A DNA stretch of 11,611 nucleotides, taken from the NCBI GenBank assembly GCA_902475285.1, contig CABRZA010000074.1, positions 1-11,611 on the forward strand, in the 5' to 3' direction. How positions within the stretch are numbered: the stretch's first letter is position 1; the number at the start of each line of letters is the position of its first letter. A program made the position numbers and the translations under genes. This DNA comes from an uncultured Porphyromonadaceae bacterium. GTDB taxonomy: Bacteria > Bacteroidota > Bacteroidia > Bacteroidales > Muribaculaceae. The notes under the pieces are model-generated. The model saw only the letters and a list, made by a program, of their open reading frames with translations. It was not told the origin of the DNA and did no database searches. This document shows, one piece after another, positions 7,774 through 11,611 of the stretch.

Positions 7774-8239
7774 CCCGGCACCCGTCACGGGCTTCTTCGC
7801 CGGCTCGTTCAATCCCTTCACCGTCGGACACGCCGATATCGTGGAGCGAGCCCTCCGTGTGTTCGGCCGCGTGGTAATAGGCATAGGCGTCAACGCCGCA
7901 AAGCCCGCCGACGCCGATGCCGCCGAGGCCCGTGCCGAACGTTTGCGGGCCCTCTACGCCGCCGACAGCCGCGTGGAGGTAGAAGTGTACTCCGGCCTCA
8001 CCGTCAACGCCGCTGCCGCTGCAGGTGCCGCTGCACTCATCCGATCCGTCCGCTCCGTAAAAGACTACGAGTACGAACGCGACCTCGCCGACATCAACAT
8101 GAAACTTACCGGCATCGATTCTGTTATATATTTCAGCCGGCCCGAGCTGGCGGCCATTTCGTCGAGCGTCGTCCGAGAGCTCGCCTCCTACGGCGTCGAC
8201 ACAAGCTCTTTCCTACCGAAACCTACCCAACCACAATGA
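7751..8239 (+). CDS. coaD: Phosphopantetheine adenylyltransferase
   Basis: CoaD transfers AMP from ATP to 4'-phosphopantetheine, giving dephospho-CoA, the penultimate step of coenzyme A synthesis. From the ATG at 7751 the product is 162 residues, the usual size. The nucleotidyltransferase loop is GSFNPFTVGH (18-27) with the conserved TxGH. IRSVRSVKDYEYERDLADIN (97-116) matches the substrate-binding RxxRxxxDxxYE region, and SSSVVREL (137-144) is the C-terminal ATP-binding motif. Two small departures from the consensus are Asn for Asp in the FDP triplet, and Ser where RG(L/I)R normally has Gly. The start overlaps parE by 23 bases. A TTG six bases earlier is in frame, but no later start exists before the catalytic loop. 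The stop overlaps the next start as ATGA, so translational coupling is likely. Confidence 0.95.
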   Translation: MTPTSTDSPAPVTGFFAGSFNPFTVGHADIVERALRVFGRVVIGIGVNAAKPADADAAEARAERLRALYAADSRVEVEVYSGLTVNAAAAAGAAALIRSVRSVKDYEYERDLADINMKLTGIDSVIYFSRPELAAISSSVVRELASYGVDTSSFLPKPTQPQ

Positions 8240-9843
8240 GAAAATCACTCGCTTTCCTCCTCGCCATTATTCTATTCCTTCCTGCCGCAAAGGCTCAGGA
8301 GTCGCAAATCACGCCCGACCAGAAGCTCCGCGCCGCCCAGGCCATAATCGACAACTTCTACGTCGAGCCAGTCGACAACGACACCATCGTCGAGGAAGCC
8401 ATACGCGCCATGCTGAAAACCCTCGACCCACATTCGCAATACTCCTCGCCGGCTGAGACAAAAGAGTTCACCGAACCCCTCGAAGGAAAGTTCTCAGGCA
8501 TAGGCGTGCAGTTCAACATGCTCACCGACACCGTCTACGTCATCCAGACCGTCGCCGGCGGCCCATCCGAGAAAGTCGGCATAATGCCCGGCGACCGCAT
8601 CATTGCCGCCGACGATACCGTAATAGCAGGCAAGAAGATGCCGAACCGGGCCGTCATGAAAATACTACGCGGCCCAAAGGGTAGCAAGGTGACACTCAAA
8701 GTGAAGCGCGGAAACGAACTAATCGACTTCGACGTGGTTCGCGACGACATCCCCGTATACAGCGTCGACGAATCCTTCATGGTCGACGACCATACGGGCT
8801 ACATCCGCATCACACGCTTCGCCGAAGACACCGCCCGCGAGGTAGCCGACGCCCTCGCCAAGCTCGAGAAGCAGGGTATGACCTCTCTCATACTCGACCT
8901 CAGCGACAACGGCGGCGGATACCTGAACTCTGCCTTCGAGCTCGCCGGAGAGTTCCTCCCCATGGGAACACCCGTGGTAAGCACCGCAGGCCGGGCATAT
9001 CAGCCATACAAATATGTCACCGAGACCCAGGGGCGCTACAACCGCCTCCCCGTCGTAATAATCGCAAACCAGTTCTCAGCCTCCGCCAGCGAAATTCTTG
9101 CCGGTGCATTGCAGGACAACGACCGCGCTCCCGTAGTGGGCCGACGCACTTTCGGAAAGGGCCTCGTGCAGCGTCCCTTCCCCTTCCCCGACGGATCGAT
9201 GATACGCCTCACCATAGCACGCTACTACACACCCTCCGGACGATGCATACAGAAGCACTACGACAAGGGACACACCGAGGAATACCAGCTTGAAGTCTAC
9301 AACCGCTACACCGCCGGCGAGCTATGGAGCGCCGACAGCATTGCCCGTCCCGACAGCCTCCGATATGAAACCCTCCACAACCGCCGTCCGGTATACGGCG
9401 GTGGTGGCATTATCCCCGACGTATTCGTCGCCGCCGACACCACCTACTATTCCCCCTACTACCGCGACCTCATAGCCAAGCAGGTGGTCAACACAACCGT
9501 GATGAACTACATCGACAACCACCGTGCCGAGCTCAAAAAGCAATACCCCGACGAAGCCGCATTCGTCGCCGGCTACACCCTCCCCCAGGAACTCCTCGAC
9601 CGCCTCGTGGCCAACGGCGAAGCCAAGGACATAACCTTCAACCAGGAACAGTGGGACCGCTCCCTGCCCATGCTAAAGGCCATACTCACAGGCCTCGTCG
9701 CTCGCGACCTTTATGAGAACGCATCATACTACCGGCACCTTGCACCCCTAAACCCCGACTTCAAGGCTGCATACCGTCTCATCAACGACCCCGAACGCTG
9801 CCAAACCATACTCCGTACAGGCAAAGACCCCGCCATCGGGTAG
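8236..9843 (+). CDS. C-terminal processing peptidase, S41 family
   Basis: This is a CtpA/Prc-type protease exported to the envelope, where the family trims or degrades proteins from their C-termini. The 535-residue product begins with a signal peptide (positive RK, hydrophobic core, likely cleavage after AKA at residue 20). An N-terminal helical region with DPHSQYS leads into a PDZ domain (about 85-160, containing GIGVQFN and GIMPGDRI). The S41 catalytic domain has LDLSDNGGGYLNSA (220-233) and the nucleophile region FSASASEI, where Ser283 is the likely nucleophile. The general-base Lys308 in TFGKG is 25 residues later and Gln312 follows, the family Ser-Lys-Gln spacing. A C-terminal region of about 150 residues has no motif I recognise. 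It overlaps coaD by 4 bases. A parE-coaD-S41 order is one I recall from Bacteroidales. The substrate is unknown. Confidence 0.93.
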   Translation: MRKSLAFLLAIILFLPAAKAQESQITPDQKLRAAQAIIDNFYVEPVDNDTIVEEAIRAMLKTLDPHSQYSSPAETKEFTEPLEGKFSGIGVQFNMLTDTVYVIQTVAGGPSEKVGIMPGDRIIAADDTVIAGKKMPNRAVMKILRGPKGSKVTLKVKRGNELIDFDVVRDDIPVYSVDESFMVDDHTGYIRITRFAEDTAREVADALAKLEKQGMTSLILDLSDNGGGYLNSAFELAGEFLPMGTPVVSTAGRAYQPYKYVTETQGRYNRLPVVIIANQFSASASEILAGALQDNDRAPVVGRRTFGKGLVQRPFPFPDGSMIRLTIARYYTPSGRCIQKHYDKGHTEEYQLEVYNRYTAGELWSADSIARPDSLRYETLHNRRPVYGGGGIIPDVFVAADTTYYSPYYRDLIAKQVVNTTVMNYIDNHRAELKKQYPDEAAFVAGYTLPQELLDRLVANGEAKDITFNQEQWDRSLPMLKAILTGLVARDLYENASYYRHLAPLNPDFKAAYRLINDPERCQTILRTGKDPAIG

Positions 9844-9885
9844 AACCCTATTGCCCCACCGGGTGTTATATCTAATGCAAAAGGC

Positions 9886-9930
9886 ACATCAGCCACATCC
9901 GAAACATCCGCAACATAAGTAACATAAACA
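9886..9930. repeat. Five tandem 9-base units (ACATNNNNN) before mdh
   Basis: Within the 94-base gap between the S41 protease gene and mdh, units beginning ACAT start at 9886, 9895, 9904, 9913 and 9922, an exact period of 9 bases. The first three start ACATC and the last two ACATA; the rest of each unit is A- or C-rich and varies. The array ends seven bases before the mdh ATG, so it would form most of the mRNA leader. The rest of the gap (9844-9885) has only a short dyad CACC-G-GGTG and no clear promoter. Confidence 0.75.
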
Positions 9931-9937
9931 AAGCATT

Positions 9938-10939
9938 ATGAACTTTCTCACCAACGACAAGCTCGTCATCGTCGGCGCAGCCGGCATGATAGGCTCCAAC
10001 ATGGCCCAGACAGCCATGATGATGCACCTCACACCAAACATCTGCCTCTACGACCCCTACGCTCCCGCACTCGAAGGCGTCGCCGAAGAGCTCTACCACT
10101 GCTCCTTCCCCGGCGTAAACCTCACTTATACCTCCGACATCGCCGAAGCATTCAAGGATGCCAAATACATCGTATCCTCAGGCGGCGCTGCCCGTAAGGC
10201 AGGCATGACACGCGAAGACCTCCTCAAAGGCAACGCACTCATCGCCGAACAGCTCGGCAAGGACATCCGCAAGTACTGCCCCGACGTTAAGCACGTCGTC
10301 GTAATCTTCAACCCCGCCGACATCACAGGCCTCATCACCCTCCTCTACTCCGGCCTCAAACCCTCGCAGGTCACAACCCTCGCAGCTCTCGACAGCACAC
10401 GCCTCCAGCACGAGCTCGCCAAGTACTTCCACATCCCCGCCGACGAAGTAGTCAACAGCCGCACCTACGGCGGCCACGGCGAACAGATGGCAGTCTACGC
10501 CTCCACCACAACCGTCGCAGGCCAGCCCCTCAGCCAAATCATAGGCACCAAGGCACTCCCCGAACAGGAATGGGAAGAAATGAAGCAGCGCGTCATCCAG
10601 GGCGGCAAGCACATCATCGACCTCCGCGGACGTTCCTCCTTCCAGAGCCCCGCATACCTCTCAATTGAAATGATCGCCGCTGCCATGGGCGGACAGCCCT
10701 TCCGCTGGCCCGTAGGCACATACGTCGACAACGGCAAGTACAACCACATCATGATGGCCATGGAGACAACCCTCGACGCCAACGGCGCCCACCAGACCGA
10801 CGTCAAAGGCACCGAACTCGAGCAGAAAGAACTCGACCAGAGCTACCACCACCTCTGCACCCTCCGCGACGAAGTAATCGCCATGGGCGTCCTCCCCCCC
10901 ATCTCCGACTGGCACACCCTCAACCCCAACATCCACTGA
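9938..10939 (+). CDS. mdh: Malate dehydrogenase
   Basis: This cytoplasmic enzyme interconverts malate and oxaloacetate with NAD(H); in anaerobic Bacteroidales it normally works toward malate in the fumarate/succinate branch. The 333-residue product has the Rossmann loop VGAAGMIGS (12-20) and Asp39 in CLYDP, which favours NAD over NADP. The substrate loop is RKAGMTREDLL (86-96) with the two substrate arginines Arg86 and Arg92. FNPAD carries Asn125, DSTRLQ carries Asp152 and Arg155, and GGHGEQM carries the catalytic His180. Lactate dehydrogenase is disfavoured because residue 86 is Arg rather than Gln. Nearly all pyrimidine-ending codons end in C, suggesting high expression. The leader is A-rich with a 9-base repeat array and no Shine-Dalgarno. 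A strong terminator 21 bases after the stop ends the unit. Confidence 0.93.
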   Translation: MNFLTNDKLVIVGAAGMIGSNMAQTAMMMHLTPNICLYDPYAPALEGVAEELYHCSFPGVNLTYTSDIAEAFKDAKYIVSSGGAARKAGMTREDLLKGNALIAEQLGKDIRKYCPDVKHVVVIFNPADITGLITLLYSGLKPSQVTTLAALDSTRLQHELAKYFHIPADEVVNSRTYGGHGEQMAVYASTTTVAGQPLSQIIGTKALPEQEWEEMKQRVIQGGKHIIDLRGRSSFQSPAYLSIEMIAAAMGGQPFRWPVGTYVDNGKYNHIMMAMETTLDANGAHQTDVKGTELEQKELDQSYHHLCTLRDEVIAMGVLPPISDWHTLNPNIH

Positions 10940-10959
10940 CAATAAAATAGTCCCTACTA

Positions 10960-10985
10960 ACGCCCGCCCACACGCGGGCGTGTTT
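10960..10985 (+). terminator. Rho-independent terminator after mdh
   Basis: ACGCCCGC at 10960-10967 pairs perfectly with GCGGGCGT at 10974-10981 around a six-base loop CCACAC. The sequence G then TTTT follows at 10982-10986. The stem is eight base pairs and mostly G-C. The T tract is short but adequate. It lies 21 bases after the mdh stop and only 17 bases before the ATG of vsr, so it may also sit in or block the vsr leader. Confidence 0.85.
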
Positions 10986-10998
10986 TGCATATATCCAC

Positions 10999-11481
10999 AT
11001 GGCAGACACAATGACCCCGGAGCAGCGCCACCGCTGCATGGCCGCAATCAAGAGCAACGACACCAAGCCCGAGATGCTCGTGCGACGCTACCTCCATGCC
11101 CTCGGCTACCGCTACGGCCTCCACAACAAGAAACTCCCCGGAAGCCCCGACATAGTGCTCCGCCGCCTGCGCACGGTAATCTTTATCAACGGCTGCTTCT
11201 GGCACGGCCACGACAACTGCAAGTACTACCGCCTCCCCAAAACAAACCCCGACTTCTGGCGCTATAAAATCGACGCCAACCGCGCCCGCGACGCCCGCAC
11301 CGCCTCCGCCCTCCGCGCCCTCGGCTGGCATGTGATAGTGATACGGGAATGCACCCTCCGCACCGTCGCGCAGCGCGAAGCCACCCTCCAGTCCCTCGCT
11401 TCCACCCTCGCCAATACCATCCCCACCTTCCAACCCCTCTCCACCGCCGCCGAACCAGAAATCCCCTACGGCAAAATATGA
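10999..11481 (+). CDS. vsr: Very short patch repair (Vsr) mismatch endonuclease
   Basis: Vsr nicks DNA 5' of the T in T:G mismatches that arise when 5-methylcytosine deaminates, starting very-short-patch repair. The 160-residue product aligns with E. coli Vsr (156 residues) almost without gaps in its first 70 residues. Glu25 and catalytic Asp51 (GSPDIVL) fall at the same numbers. Cys66, His69 and His71 in GCFWHGHDNC match, and Cys74 and Cys118 correspond to E. coli Cys73 and Cys117 after a one-residue insertion, completing the structural zinc site. E. coli His64 is Asn64 here, a form I recall from other Bacteroidota Vsr proteins. The tail after about 125 is variable. There is no cytosine methyltransferase beside it in the window. 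Its codon use resembles its neighbours, so recent transfer is not obvious. Its promoter is not visible. Confidence 0.93.
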   Translation: MADTMTPEQRHRCMAAIKSNDTKPEMLVRRYLHALGYRYGLHNKKLPGSPDIVLRRLRTVIFINGCFWHGHDNCKYYRLPKTNPDFWRYKIDANRARDARTASALRALGWHVIVIRECTLRTVAQREATLQSLASTLANTIPTFQPLSTAAEPEIPYGKI

Positions 11482-11524
11482 TTTCGGCGTAAATATATGG
11501 TGCTAAGTATTTTATAGTCGAAAA

Positions 11525-11540
11525 CAACACAATTGTCTTG
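11525..11540. promoter_or_regulatory. 16-base dyad upstream of the outgoing promoter
   Basis: ACAATTGT at 11529-11536 is a perfect palindrome. The symmetry extends outward as CAA-c-ACAATTGT-c-TTG over 11525-11540, with only the c/c position unpaired. It ends eight bases upstream of the -33 element at 11549, a position typical for an activator or repressor site. The intergenic DNA is AT-rich, so chance cannot be excluded. Upstream of it (11482-11524) only a weak hairpin (TTTCG with CGAAA) is visible after vsr, not a clear terminator. Confidence 0.3.
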
Positions 11541-11548
11541 GCGAATGC

Positions 11549-11580
11549 TTGCAAAATTGGTAAAAATATCCTTATCTTTG
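11549..11580 (+). promoter_or_regulatory. Bacteroidota-type promoter reading out of the window
   Basis: TATCTTTG at 11573-11580 is an exact TAnnTTTG -7 element, identical to that of lysS. TTG at 11549-11551 lies 21 bases upstream as the -33 element. The spacer is A/T-rich. Transcription would start near 11586 and run out of the window to the right; no start codon appears in the remaining bases, so the leader of the next gene is at least about 25 bases long. Confidence 0.75.
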
Positions 11581-11611
11581 CAATTCAAACCGCGCTTACG
11601 CTGACGAAGGC

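Noticed and set aside
9829..9870. Possible terminator after the S41 protease gene
   Set aside because: CCCG-CCAT-CGGG overlaps the last codons and CACC-G-GGTG is very short. Neither is followed by a T tract, so a terminator is not supported.
9851..9880. Possible mdh promoter (TTG, 19 bases, TAATGCAA)
   Set aside because: The -7 element matches TAnnTTTG only at its first two bases, so this is no better than chance.
11482..11524. Possible terminator after vsr
   Set aside because: Only a 5-base-pair TTTCG/CGAAA stem around a large AT-rich loop is visible, without a T tract.
10940..11611. Defence or restriction-modification island starting at vsr
   Set aside because: Vsr is the only related gene seen, its codon use matches its neighbours, and no methyltransferase, restriction enzyme, integrase or repeat border appears in the window.

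Overview
The window is a GC-rich stretch of a Bacteroidota chromosome, most likely order Bacteroidales. Three things point there. Two promoters match the Bacteroidota sigma pattern (TTTG or TTG, about 20 bases, then TAnnTTTG). The genes lack Shine-Dalgarno sequences and often have A-rich leaders. Several proteins have Bacteroidota-type features: LysS has a C-terminal extension, ParE has the 'LDWDEHIRQRPGMYIG' form, and the malate dehydrogenase is 333 residues long. The high GC with strongly C-ending codons would suit a Muribaculaceae-like lineage, but that is inference. All ten genes lie on the + strand.

Layout. A short leader (1-125) carries a good promoter, followed by a tight block lysS - gpsA - rlmN - pdxA with junctions of +6, -1 and +1 bases. 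A 75-base gap made mostly of an imperfect 29-base tandem repeat comes next. Then follow a sugar-phosphate-type nucleotidyltransferase, parE, coaD and an exported S41 protease, again tightly packed (+19, -23 and -4 bases). A 94-base gap contains five copies of a 9-base repeat and precedes malate dehydrogenase. A clear intrinsic terminator follows mdh, and a Vsr mismatch endonuclease gene starts only 17 bases after it. The last 130 bases hold a dyad and a second strong promoter that fires out of the window.

Function. This is mostly core metabolism and information processing: lysyl-tRNA charging, phospholipid backbone supply, 23S rRNA A2503 methylation, vitamin B6 synthesis, CoA synthesis, chromosome decatenation, envelope proteolysis and central carbon metabolism. 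The one accessory-type gene is vsr, which normally accompanies a cytosine-5 DNA methyltransferase. No such gene is visible here. I found no CRISPR array, insertion sequence, tRNA, rRNA, riboswitch or toxin-antitoxin pair, and I do not see a convincing undescribed system. The points most worth a second look are the solitary vsr with a terminator almost abutting its start, the two tandem-repeat intergenic spacers, the uncharacterised nucleotidyltransferase, and the dyad upstream of the outgoing promoter.
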